Origin: Candidatus Kerfeldbacteria bacterium
Lineage (GTDB): Bacteria; Patescibacteriota; Patescibacteriia; SBBC01; CAIJZX01
Length of the DNA stretch: 14,676 nt
Reading direction: 5' to 3'
Assembly: GCA_016194465.1 (NCBI GenBank)
Contig: JACQBO010000035.1
Span: forward strand, 1 to 14,676
Of this stretch, positions 1 through 6,610 are shown one piece after another. How positions within the stretch are numbered: position 1 is the first letter of the stretch; each line of letters begins with the position of its first letter. The notes under the pieces are model-generated. The model was not told the DNA's origin. It ran no database searches and saw only the letters and a program-made list of their open reading frames with translations. The position numbers were made by a program, and so were the translations under genes.

Positions 1-1914
1 CAGGATCACTTGTCCCGAGTCAGCCGCCGCTCGGGCTTCCACGCCTGTGCCCACAATCGGCGATTGCGGCTTAATACAGGATACCGCCTGGCGCTGCATA
101 TTCGTGCCCATCAGGGCGCGGACGGCATCATCGTGTTCCAAGAACGGAATGAGCGCGGTGGCAATCGAGACGATCTGTTTCGGCGCCACATCCATGTAAT
201 CAATGTTTTGGACATCGGCAATCGTCGGCTCGCCATGCTCACGAACCTCGGCGCGTTCCACCGTAAAGTGGCCGGCTTCATCAATCGGCGTGGTGGAGGC
301 GGTAGTAATATGGCGTTCTTCGGAAAAGGCGTCGAGATACACGACGTCGTTCGTCACCCGCGGCTTGACCGGGACGGTTGGCTGATCGATCGCCTTCAGC
401 GCCTTGGCCTGAGCACTGGTCATTGTGTCGCCGGCTTTGACCGCGGTGCCGATATTTTCGCGGGCCGTCTCCCCAACTGCCGATTCACCATCGTTCGGCA
501 GATCGTGGACGACTTTGCGAAAAGGGGTCTCGATAAAACCGTAGTCATTGACCCGGGCATAGCTGGCCAAGTGGCCAACTAACCCAATATTCGGACCTTC
601 TGGGGTAGCGATCGGACAGATGCGGCCGTAGTGGGTACGGTGAACGTCACGGACGTCGAAACCCGCTCGTTCCCGTGACAAACCCCCTGGACCCATGGCG
701 GACAACCGGCGTTTGTGTTCCAGCTCCGCCAGCGGGTTTGTCTGATCCATGAACTGCGATAACTGCGAGCTCATGAAAAACTCTTTGATCGAGCCGATGA
801 CGGGGCGCGCGTTAATGAGTTGATTAGGTGTTAGGGTATTGATATCAAGCGTCGACATTCGGTCTTTGATGATCCGTTCCATCCGGGCTAGACCAACGCG
901 GAATTTATTCTGGACGAGTTCGCCGATCGCCCGGACGCGGCGGTTGCCGAGGTGGTCAATGTCATCCGGCTCTTTTTGAGAGTTATTCAAACGGATGATT
1001 TCTTTGACGATGGCGATCAAGTCATCTTTTTGCAAGACCCGAGTCTCTTTGGTGATCGGCTGGTTGAAGTCAAAACGGGTGTTCAGTTTATATCGTCCCA
1101 CCCGTCCGAAATCGTACCGGTCAAACGAGAAAAACATTTTATAAATCAGATCGCGGGCGTTATCGACCGTCGCCAGATCACCAGGGCGAATACGCTTGTA
1201 GACTTCCTTTAAGCCCTCGGACTCATCGTGCGATTGGTCCTTCGCCAGGGTTGCTTCGATATACTTCAAATTTGGATTGGTATCAACGTCTTTAAACAGA
1301 TCGGCCAACTGTTCATTGTTGCCGAAACCGAACGCGCGCAGAAACGTGGTGATCGGCACTTTGCGTTTGCGGTCGATTTTGACCGAGATGACCCCGTTAG
1401 CGTCGGTCTCGAGTTCGAGCCAGGCACCGCGGTTGGGAATAATTTTCGCCCCGTAATACCGATGGCCCCGGAGCATTTCGCCGGTAAAAAATACGCCAGC
1501 CGAGCGGATCAGCTGCGAGACGACCACCCGTTCAATGCCATTGACGATGAACGTGCCCCGCTCGGTCATCAGCGGGAAATCACCGAGGTAAATTTCCTGC
1601 TCTTTAATTTCTCCGGTTTTTTTATTGACCAGGCGGACCTGGACTCGGAGCGCGGCTTCGAACGTCAGGTTCTTGCCTTTGGCCACCACTTCATCAAATT
1701 TCGGCTCGTCGAGATAGTAATCAAGAAAAAACAATTCCAGGTCGCGGCCAATAAAGTCGCGGACCGGTGAGATCTCATCAAACAGCTCTTTGAGTCCTTC
1801 ACGAAAAAACCAATCGTAGCTCCGTTTTTGGATTTCGATCAAATCCGGAAGCGGGATCGCTTCGTGCAGGGTCGTGAAGACTTTGCGGACTGGAGCAATG
1901 GTCGGCGAGGGCAT
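1..1914 (-). CDS. rpoB: RNA polymerase beta subunit, N-terminal half (partial, runs off the left edge)
   Basis: This is the catalytic beta subunit of DNA-directed RNA polymerase, which forms one side of the active-centre cleft. The window holds 638 codons from the ATG at 1914 with no stop, about half of a normal beta subunit. The translation starts MPSPTIAPVRKVFTTL and contains the hallmark SSQLSQFMDQTNPLAELEHK block, followed by RRLSAMGPGGLSRERAGFDV and CPIATPEGPNIGLV. In the rifampicin region the residues matching E. coli D516, H526 and S531 are all conserved (D390, H400, S405). The position matching L533 is Met (M407). A TTG three codons upstream (1923) is in frame and sits closer to the GGGAGGGGGG ribosome binding site, so it could be the real start. 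The gene stands behind its own promoter, not behind rplJ/rplL. Identity is certain; the start is less so. Confidence 0.97.
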   Translation of the reverse strand, partial: MPSPTIAPVRKVFTTLHEAIPLPDLIEIQKRSYDWFFREGLKELFDEISPVRDFIGRDLELFFLDYYLDEPKFDEVVAKGKNLTFEAALRVQVRLVNKKTGEIKEQEIYLGDFPLMTERGTFIVNGIERVVVSQLIRSAGVFFTGEMLRGHRYYGAKIIPNRGAWLELETDANGVISVKIDRKRKVPITTFLRAFGFGNNEQLADLFKDVDTNPNLKYIEATLAKDQSHDESEGLKEVYKRIRPGDLATVDNARDLIYKMFFSFDRYDFGRVGRYKLNTRFDFNQPITKETRVLQKDDLIAIVKEIIRLNNSQKEPDDIDHLGNRRVRAIGELVQNKFRVGLARMERIIKDRMSTLDINTLTPNQLINARPVIGSIKEFFMSSQLSQFMDQTNPLAELEHKRRLSAMGPGGLSRERAGFDVRDVHRTHYGRICPIATPEGPNIGLVGHLASYARVNDYGFIETPFRKVVHDLPNDGESAVGETARENIGTAVKAGDTMTSAQAKALKAIDQPTVPVKPRVTNDVVYLDAFSEERHITTASTTPIDEAGHFTVERAEVREHGEPTIADVQNIDYMDVAPKQIVSIATALIPFLEHDDAVRALMGTNMQRQAVSCIKPQSPIVGTGVEARAAADSGQVIL

Positions 1915-1928
1915 TGACGACAAAATAT

Positions 1929-2012
1929 CCCCCCTCCCTGACGCGGCCAGGGACGGGAGTTACTGGCTAATGAAATGTCGCGGAAAGGCGACGGGTGACG
2001 CTCTCACGAGCG
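1929..2012 (-). promoter_or_regulatory. Structured 5' leader of rpoB with three hairpins, the last covering the ribosome binding site
   Basis: Between the predicted transcription start near 2056 and the rpoB start there are about 140 nt without a gene. Three perfect or near-perfect hairpins lie in a row on the minus-strand RNA. The first is CGCUC/GAGCG around a GUGA tetraloop (2012-1999). The second is GUCGC/GCGAC (1992-1977). The third pairs CCC-g-UCCCUG with CAGGGAGGG (1957-1932, one bulged base, seven-base loop), and its 3' arm is the purine-rich ribosome binding site. The pairings are read directly from the sequence. A regulatory role is inferred. Confidence 0.5.
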
Positions 2013-2062
2013 CAATATGTGCGAAAAATATGGGTGCGGTCTCGATCTAAATGTGCCCGTAG

Positions 2063-2091
2063 ATAGTAACAGGATAGAAACATGCTGTCAA
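2063..2091 (-). promoter_or_regulatory. Sigma-70-type promoter for rpoB
   Basis: On the minus strand there is a perfect -35 TTGACA (2091-2086), a 17-base spacer and a -10 TACTAT (2068-2063). Transcription would start near 2056 and run through the structured leader into rpoB. The rest of 1915-2229 holds only this promoter, the leader and the def terminator; no gene is seen. A second TTGACA at 2114-2109 has no usable -10. Confidence 0.8.
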
Positions 2092-2208
2092 GGCGAAAGG
2101 CATGTTTTTGTCAATTTCGTTTTTTTGGCTTGTTTACTAGGGTAACCATCAAGACTTCAAAATCTCCAAAAAGTTATCCCCAAAGTTATGCGGTTTTCGT
2201 CCACAGTT

Positions 2209-2231
2209 AAAAAAATCCCTTACATGGGATT
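2209..2231 (-). terminator. Intrinsic terminator overlapping the def stop codon
   Basis: The minus-strand RNA reads AAUCCC-AUGUAA-GGGAUU followed by a run of U, giving a six-base-pair stem and a tract of seven U. The first two bases of the hairpin are part of the def stop codon (2230-2232). The stem is short, so the terminator may be leaky. It separates the mur-def unit from the rpoB promoter. Confidence 0.6.
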
Positions 2232-2769
2232 AATTGCTTCCTAACAAGCTATTTTTTCTCGAATGTAGGCTGATGAGGCTTTTCATAGTCTTCATTCGAT
2301 CGAGAAATATCAACCCGTCGAGATGATCCAGTTCATGTTGGACGACACGGGCTAGTAATCCCCTGACGCTCAAGACAAAGGTGTGTCCATACTCATCGAG
2401 CGCCTCAATCTGTACTTCTTTTGGTCGTGGGACTGAACCAAAAATCTGAGCCGAGGCCACGCTACCACATCCTTCCATGCCTAACCCCACGGAGCGAGAA
2501 CGACGAATGATCTTGGGGTTAACGAAAACGCGAAGGGGGTCAAGTGTTTTCAAATGCTTTCGAAATTTTGTTTTTCTGATCTCTGTCACAAAGATGCGCA
2601 CATTCTTTCCAATCTGCGGAGCCGCCATGCCGACCAAGTGATGGTGGCGCATTGAGTCGATCAAATCATGAATAATTTTTTGTGCCTGTTGTGTTTTGAC
2701 GCTTTTTACAACGGCCGATTTCTTGCGGATGACTGGATCTCCAATTTGTGCTGCTTGATAGATAATCAT
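2230..2769 (-). CDS. def: Peptide deformylase
   Basis: This 179-residue metalloenzyme removes the formyl group from the N-terminal Met of nascent proteins at the ribosome. All three family motifs are visible: VGMAAPQIG near residues 46-54 (motif I), EGCGS with the metal-binding Cys101 (motif II), and QHELDH with H145, E146 and H149 (motif III). In motif II the usual EGCLS is EGCGS, and motif I has Val where GxGxAAPQ has its first Gly; both are mild deviations. The start ATG overlaps the stop of the upstream Mur ligase in an ATGA junction (2766-2769), a typical arrangement for translational coupling. It is the last gene of the leftward unit, and the terminator overlaps its stop. Length is normal for the family. 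Confidence 0.95.
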   Translation of the reverse strand: MIIYQAAQIGDPVIRKKSAVVKSVKTQQAQKIIHDLIDSMRHHHLVGMAAPQIGKNVRIFVTEIRKTKFRKHLKTLDPLRVFVNPKIIRRSRSVGLGMEGCGSVASAQIFGSVPRPKEVQIEALDEYGHTFVLSVRGLLARVVQHELDHLDGLIFLDRMKTMKSLISLHSRKNSLLGSN

Positions 2770-4085
2770 GTCGCTGAAATCAGCTCTTTTGCGACCCCGG
2801 CATCACTCCACGGCACCTTCTTTCCTTTGACCACCATCGTCGTCTCCGCCCCCATACCCGTGATGGCCACGACATCCCCCGCCTCGGCTAATGACATAGC
2901 CCGCCTCATGGCTTCTCGCCGGTCAAGCACTATTTCAATGTTTGATCGCCGGTCCATTGGTACGCCAGCCTGAATTGCATCAGCAATCTCAGCCGGGTCA
3001 TCGTCATAAGGGTCGTCAGTCGTCAAAATAATTCTTCGGCAGTACTGCGACGCGATCTTCCCCACCTCCGGCCGTTTCCACGTATCCCGTCCGCCACCGG
3101 CGGCGCCGAAAACGGCAATAATCGATTTCACGCCAGAGCTTTGCAGTGCTTGGTAGAATGATTCGAGCGCCTTTGGCGTGACGGCATAGTCAACCACGAC
3201 TCGCCAAGACTTGTTAGTCGGTACTTCTTCAAATCGTCCAGGCAGTTCATCAAGATCAGCAATGCCCTTTATCCGAGATGGCCATGGAATCCGTAAAACC
3301 GCCGTAGCCGCAATCGCTTCAAGGGCATTTGAAATATTATATCGGCCAGGCATTGGCACTATAACCTTCTGACCATCAACCTGAAAATGAGAAGTGTGTG
3401 CCTCGATGACAATATCCGCCGCTGCCCAGACCCGCAGTTTATCTTTGGTCTGCATCGGCACTTCCGGGGCCGCTGATAAGGTCACGCCGTGATGCTCCTC
3501 GGCCCAAAATTTCAAAAAGTATGCGGCTTCCGGATCATCAAGATTGACAATCGTGGCTTTTTTGACGTTTTGCCCGTCAATTACTTTGTCTGCCCCCTTG
3601 ATAATCTTTCCAAACAATCGGCCCTTGGCTGAGCGATAGGCTTCGAACGTGCCGTGAGACTTGAGATGTTCTGGACTGATGTTGGTGATGAGCGCCATGT
3701 CAAAATCAATCCCCGAGTGGCGATGTTGCAGCAGACCTTCCGACGAAACCTCGATCACCGCATAGCGGCAACCAGCCCGGACCATCTGCCGCAGTAAACG
3801 CTGCAAGGCAAAGCGGCCCGGCATGGTCATGTGGGTTTCATTAAGCCAGCGCTCTTCCGCGACTTGGAAAAAGAGACTGGAGCTCAGGCCAACCCGGTGA
3901 CCAGCCGCTTGGAGGATGCTCGTCAGCATCAAGGCGGTGGTTGTCTTTCCGTCCGTTCCGGTAATCCCGATCACGATCAGATGCCGGGATGGTCGCCCAT
4001 ACCATAAGGTCGCGGCCAAAGCCAGCCAACGATGATAGAGCGCCCGTGCCCTCCGCGGGATGAATCGTTTCAGGCTACCAAGCAT
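2766..4085 (-). CDS. MurE-like Mur ligase lacking the usual N-terminal domain
   Basis: This is an ATP-dependent amide ligase of the Mur family, most like MurE, which adds the third residue to UDP-MurNAc-L-Ala-D-Glu in the cytoplasm. At 439 residues it is shorter than typical MurE (about 490), because the P-loop GITGTDGKT already comes at residues 40-48, so the small N-terminal UDP-binding domain is essentially absent. Other landmarks are TNISPEHLKSHGTFEAY (134-150), the SAKGRLF lysine (K154) expected to be carbamylated, GRYNISNALEA (248-258), LPGRFE (281-286) and VFGAAGGGRDTWKRPE (325-340). The substrate-selecting loop reads DDPY (357-360), not the DNPR of diaminopimelate enzymes, and VDYAVTP replaces the usual DYAHTP. 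The added amino acid therefore cannot be assigned. It starts five bases after the stop of the last small paralog, with no clear Shine-Dalgarno sequence, and overlaps def by four bases. Confidence 0.88.
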   Translation of the reverse strand: MLGSLKRFIPRRARALYHRWLALAATLWYGRPSRHLIVIGITGTDGKTTTALMLTSILQAAGHRVGLSSSLFFQVAEERWLNETHMTMPGRFALQRLLRQMVRAGCRYAVIEVSSEGLLQHRHSGIDFDMALITNISPEHLKSHGTFEAYRSAKGRLFGKIIKGADKVIDGQNVKKATIVNLDDPEAAYFLKFWAEEHHGVTLSAAPEVPMQTKDKLRVWAAADIVIEAHTSHFQVDGQKVIVPMPGRYNISNALEAIAATAVLRIPWPSRIKGIADLDELPGRFEEVPTNKSWRVVVDYAVTPKALESFYQALQSSGVKSIIAVFGAAGGGRDTWKRPEVGKIASQYCRRIILTTDDPYDDDPAEIADAIQAGVPMDRRSNIEIVLDRREAMRRAMSLAEAGDVVAITGMGAETTMVVKGKKVPWSDAGVAKELISAT

Positions 4086-4090
4086 AGCAA

Positions 4091-4345
4091 TTAACCGAAT
4101 TGCTCGGTGAACATTTCTTGGTCGTCGCTTAGGGCTACCGTAAAGGTGAAGTCTTTATTGCGCCGGAGGTCATACTTCACACCGTTCGTTTCGAAACTAA
4201 TTGCGCCCCGGCGTTTCGCATCATAAAATAAACCTTCGACATATTCGTGATCGGCGTTCTTGAGAAACAGAATCCCATTCTTGTCGCCACGAATCTGGTG
4301 GACATTGATGTATTCGATGCGGGGTCGATCTTTCGGCAGGGCCAT
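4091..4345 (-). CDS. Small protein of unknown function, copy 3 of a tandem paralogous set
   Basis: The function is not recognised. The 84-residue soluble protein has no signal peptide and no membrane segment. Its core, EYVEGLFYDAKRRGAISF, followed by a Gly, a Tyr and a closing DFTFTV strand, matches the same pattern in the two genes upstream. Shared features are an LF at the end of an acidic helix start, an alpha-helical AK stretch, then two beta-strands ending in [TS]Fx[VI]. The pattern suggests a small alpha/beta fold. It is 40 bases downstream of copy 2 and 5 bases upstream of the Mur ligase, so it is very probably cotranscribed with both. The ATG at 4345 has no clear Shine-Dalgarno sequence. 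Confidence 0.7.
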   Translation of the reverse strand: MALPKDRPRIEYINVHQIRGDKNGILFLKNADHEYVEGLFYDAKRRGAISFETNGVKYDLRRNKDFTFTVALSDDQEMFTEQFG

Positions 4346-4385
4346 AAGATCAGTAGTCTAGCAAAACCCAACGCCGTTGACCATT

Positions 4386-4631
4386 TTATAGGACCGTATG
4401 ATTTTGTTCCGGCCGGCGATCAATCACAAAGGTATGGTCCGGTAGACGGTTCACAATATAGAGGCCGTCGTCGAGGGACACCTCCGACTGACCAACATCC
4501 TTGGCATGACGAAAAAGATCCTGCAGTGTTTGCGCCGAGAGTCGGTGGAGCTGGCGGATGACGAACGGCGTGGCTTGGACTGTATGCCCCTGAATGTCCG
4601 TCCGGCGCTTAGAACCAGCCGCTAGAGACAT
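4386..4631 (-). CDS. Small protein of unknown function, copy 2 of a tandem paralogous set
   Basis: The function is not recognised. Starting at the ATG at 4631 the product has 81 residues, the same length as copy 1 and close to copy 3. A longer reading from a TTG at 4673 would add 14 residues that have no match in the paralogs and would overlap the upstream gene by 65 bases, so the shorter start is preferred. The start lies inside the end of copy 1 (23-base overlap, 4609-4631), which suggests coupled translation. The core QTLQDLFRHAKDVG, then DDGLY and DHTFVIDR, lines up with EYVEGLFYDAKRRG and DFTFTVAL of copy 3. No signal peptide, membrane segment or cysteine is present. Confidence 0.65.
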   Translation of the reverse strand: MSLAAGSKRRTDIQGHTVQATPFVIRQLHRLSAQTLQDLFRHAKDVGQSEVSLDDGLYIVNRLPDHTFVIDRRPEQNHTVL

Positions 4632-4854
4632 GGGTGGCGACCACCACAAACGAGCCGTTCTCGCCATCAGCAATGGTGAACTTGCGGCTGTCCTTGTCCT
4701 GGAACTCGACTTCCTTAGCCGTTTCTACCTGGGCAAAGAGCGCCAGCACATCTTCTTCGCTCATGTCGTAGGCTAAGTATTTGACCCCATGCCATGCCCG
4801 GTCGTCATCACAATAAACCTTATGGCCATGGATCGTTAAGAGGTGTTTTCCCAT
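4609..4854 (-). CDS. Small protein of unknown function, copy 1 of a tandem paralogous set
   Basis: The function is not recognised. This 81-residue soluble protein is the first gene of the leftward unit. It starts MGKHLLTIHGHKVYCDD, and its middle EEDVLALFAQVE with the late strand GSFVVVA aligns with the LF-helix and TFxV strand of the two following genes. It is the most diverged of the three. A purine-rich AGGGTAGGGG sits just before the ATG. The GxKHLLTIHGHKV opening resembles IQGHTVQ of copy 2, which supports common ancestry. It follows a leader of about 200 nt with an attenuator-like hairpin about 30 bases before the start codon. Confidence 0.7.
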   Translation of the reverse strand: MGKHLLTIHGHKVYCDDDRAWHGVKYLAYDMSEEDVLALFAQVETAKEVEFQDKDSRKFTIADGENGSFVVVATHVSSGWF

Positions 4855-4881
4855 ACCCCTACCCTAGCACTAATAGCAGAC

Positions 4882-4948
4882 AAAAAAAAGAGGCCTTCAC
4901 AATGAAGTGTTGGCCAAGGGGGATAAAGAGCGGGGGTAAATTGTGAAG
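4882..4948 (-). promoter_or_regulatory. Attenuator-like terminator with a competing antiterminator segment
   Basis: On the minus-strand RNA a hairpin CUUCA-UUG-UGAAG, extended by a GGC/GCC pairing across a five-base bulge, is followed after UC by eight U (4915-4882). Upstream in the same leader, CUUCACAAU (4948-4940) is perfectly complementary over nine bases to AUUGUGAAG (4903-4895), the 3' half of the terminator. The two pairings exclude each other, as in transcription attenuators. The hairpin lies between the promoter and the first small gene with no gene of its own to end. The signal sensed is unknown. The structures are seen; their use is inferred. Confidence 0.5.
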
Positions 4949-5055
4949 TAGGGTGGGGCGGGAGTGAAAGGGGTCTGGGGTGTCTCGTTTGAGACGGTGT
5001 ATATGGGTGTTGGCCCAGTTTCTTTCTTTCGCCTTTAGCTACTTCTATTTACCGG
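4949..5055 (-). other. Leader of the small-protein/mur/def unit
   Basis: This is the early part of a transcribed, probably non-coding leader. It contains a perfect hairpin GUCUC-AAAC-GAGAC (4995-4982), a long pyrimidine-rich C/U stretch, and the nine-base word GGCCAACAC (5015-5007). That word recurs exactly 100 bases further on as the 5' arm of the terminator (4915-4907). No open reading frame with a ribosome binding site is evident. It does not match a riboswitch class that I recognise. Confidence 0.4.
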
Positions 5056-5061
5056 AGAGGT

Positions 5062-5090
5062 AGTATAGCCGCGGGATGGAATCCTGTCAA
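5062..5090 (-). promoter_or_regulatory. Sigma-70-type promoter of the small-protein/mur/def unit
   Basis: The minus strand has TTGACA (5090-5085), a 17-base spacer and TATACT (5067-5062), one mismatch from full consensus. Transcription would begin near 5055, about 200 nt before the first small gene. It lies between the end of the exonuclease gene and copy 1 of the small proteins. Confidence 0.85.
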
Positions 5091-5150
5091 GGGCCTGATT
5101 TTATTGGGTGTTTTTGAAAGACCGTTCGAGTTGTCCACAGCGCCATGGTT

Positions 5151-5738
5151 CTAGCGGACGATGTCTCGGTATCGCTTGTGGAGAGCGGCGGCCGTCCTAG
5201 CACCATGGATTGCCTCATGAAGCTTTGGTTCTTCAGGCACACCGCACCATTTGGCCACGTTGTTCATATTGAATTTGACGTCGCCAAGATCTATGTCACG
5301 AAGGTCAAGGTAATCAGACCAGAGAGACATAACGCAAACCCAGTGGTGATCGAAGGGCTCGCCGTACCCGCACGGAATGCCTTCTCGGTGAAAATATCCC
5401 TCCACCCAAAGACGATCGAACGCGGTGTTCCAGGCACACGGCACCGCTCCTCGACCAAATTCTACCAGCCGAAGCATAGCCGGTCTTGGCGCCATTGTCT
5501 CAGCCCAGTCCTTGAAGTTGAACCGGTTGTAGTGGTTAACGCTGAGCTGCTCCTCGGTCCGACCGTTGGGGTTTGACACGGCCAGCATGAGGTTGAGTTC
5601 CTTAATCGGCTCGAGGGTCTGGCGATCAACCAGCACCGCGCCGATCTCGCACATCTCTCCGCCCTGCTCAATCGCTTGACCGGTCGTCTCCACATCAATG
5701 TACAGAAATGGTTTCGAGAAGAACGGGTCTCTCGGCAT
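5151..5738 (-). CDS. DEDDh-family 3'-5' exonuclease (DnaQ-like), one catalytic Asp replaced by Gly
   Basis: This 195-residue protein has an RNase T/DnaQ-type fold, whose members trim DNA or RNA from the 3' end using two metal ions. Motif I is YIDVETTG with D15 and E17, and motif II is CAWNTAFDRLWV with D108. Motif III reads HEAIHGAR with H174, where the family has HxAxxD, so the last metal-binding Asp is Gly179 (codon GGT). No other polymerase or helicase domain is attached, so it is a free-standing nuclease. A GGAGG four bases before the ATG at 5738 supports the start. It lies 41 bases after the nucleotidyltransferase gene, probably in the same transcript. Family assignment is firm; activity is doubtful unless another residue fills in. 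Confidence 0.88.
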   Translation of the reverse strand: MPRDPFFSKPFLYIDVETTGQAIEQGGEMCEIGAVLVDRQTLEPIKELNLMLAVSNPNGRTEEQLSVNHYNRFNFKDWAETMAPRPAMLRLVEFGRGAVPCAWNTAFDRLWVEGYFHREGIPCGYGEPFDHHWVCVMSLWSDYLDLRDIDLGDVKFNMNNVAKWCGVPEEPKLHEAIHGARTAAALHKRYRDIVR

Positions 5739-5779
5739 CGGGCCTCCGTTGCGATGAAAGTGTCATTCACGACTTGCGG

Positions 5780-6526
5780 TCATCTGACGCTGAGATTGAT
5801 GAGTTTCTCAGCTTGAGTGACGTAGAAGAGATAATCAGCCCTGTGCTTTATCTCCGCTGTCCGCTTCACTTCTACCAGCAAAGTCCGCCGACTGAAAAAG
5901 TGGCATACCTGGCTAATGAAACAATAGGCTGCGCTAGACAGACTCATCACGCCCTTGAGTTTTTCTGCGGTCATGAGGAGATGGGCACATTCGGGCAAGC
6001 TGATGGCCGTGATGTGGGGCCGGTCGCGAACGTCCAAGCGCTTGGTCTTCAGGGCTTGCGAGATCCCGCCTTCGAGAAAAGTATCACCTCGGAGATCCCA
6101 AGCGACAGCATCAACCTCGAGAATGCATTGTCTCAGCACTTTCCTGATACTTCTGCCTTGCTCCTGACCTTTGAAGGCTGCGTCATCGACCATACGCCAA
6201 ATATCAAGGCGTTGTTTCGACTGATACAGCTTCAACTGGTAACCGCCAAAGCGATTGCGACGCTCTGGTCTGAATGTTGTCACGAAATCGGCGAACGCCT
6301 GGACTCCAACTGGACCGCCGACAATGATGTCAATATCATTCGGAGGGAGGAGCCGACCCGGGAAACATTCCTGAATGATGAGGTCCCGTAAAAAACCTCC
6401 GATAAGATGCGGCCTCCAGTCGAGTGGCATGGCCAGGAGAAGTTCTTGGACATCCTCCCAGGCACTCCCGAAACATACTTTCACGACGGGACGAAGGCTA
6501 TCGGTACTCAACTGATCAACCAGCAT
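5780..6526 (-). CDS. CCA-adding/poly(A)-polymerase-type nucleotidyltransferase, head domain only
   Basis: This 248-residue protein resembles the catalytic head of class II tRNA nucleotidyltransferases and poly(A) polymerases, which add nucleotides to RNA 3' ends. Visible motifs are LIGGFLRDLI (41-50, the GGxxRD signature), NDIDIIVGG (63-71, metal-binding D64 and D66) and a probable third carboxylate in RLDIW (D108). The segment EVDAVAWDLRGDTFLEGG (137-154) resembles the FTINALAYD...GG block of the family. The C-terminal neck and RNA-binding domains of true CCA enzymes are missing, since full CCA enzymes have 400 or more residues. The start at 6526 has an excellent AAAGGAGA ribosome binding site. 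It is followed closely by the exonuclease gene. Substrate unknown: it may tail RNA or modify another molecule. Confidence 0.8.
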   Translation of the reverse strand: MLVDQLSTDSLRPVVKVCFGSAWEDVQELLLAMPLDWRPHLIGGFLRDLIIQECFPGRLLPPNDIDIIVGGPVGVQAFADFVTTFRPERRNRFGGYQLKLYQSKQRLDIWRMVDDAAFKGQEQGRSIRKVLRQCILEVDAVAWDLRGDTFLEGGISQALKTKRLDVRDRPHITAISLPECAHLLMTAEKLKGVMSLSSAAYCFISQVCHFFSRRTLLVEVKRTAEIKHRADYLFYVTQAEKLINLSVR

Positions 6527-6610
6527 CGTAGTCTCCTTTGGGCTAAGTTTTCAATGAGCCTAATACGATCAGTATCACCTTACGCTTTAAGGTCTAAAAG
6601 TCAAGGATTA

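Noticed and set aside
10..1770. Several plus-strand open frames of 60-190 codons opposite the start of the window
   Set aside because: They lie antisense to rpoB, whose minus-strand translation matches the conserved beta-subunit motifs throughout; the plus frames show no recognisable domain.
2174..2205. DnaA-box-like words TTATCCCCA and TCGTCCACA before rpoB, plus TTGTCCACA near 5130
   Set aside because: Each has at least one mismatch to TTATCCACA, and a few such words are expected by chance in 15 kb. There is no cluster, AT-rich unwinding region or dnaA gene, so an origin is not supported.
4632..4673. Longer N-terminus of the second small protein from a TTG at 4673
   Set aside because: The extra residues have no match in the two paralogs and would deepen the overlap with the preceding gene; the ATG at 4631 gives the family length of 81.
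5708..6391. A 227-codon plus-strand open frame
   Set aside because: It is antisense to the nucleotidyltransferase gene, which has clear GGxxRD and DxD motifs and a good ribosome binding site; the plus frame has none of these.
6541..6610. Promoter for the nucleotidyltransferase gene (TTGACT and GATACT on the minus strand)
   Set aside because: The two elements are about 22 bases apart, too far for a normal sigma-70 promoter, and no better pair was found.
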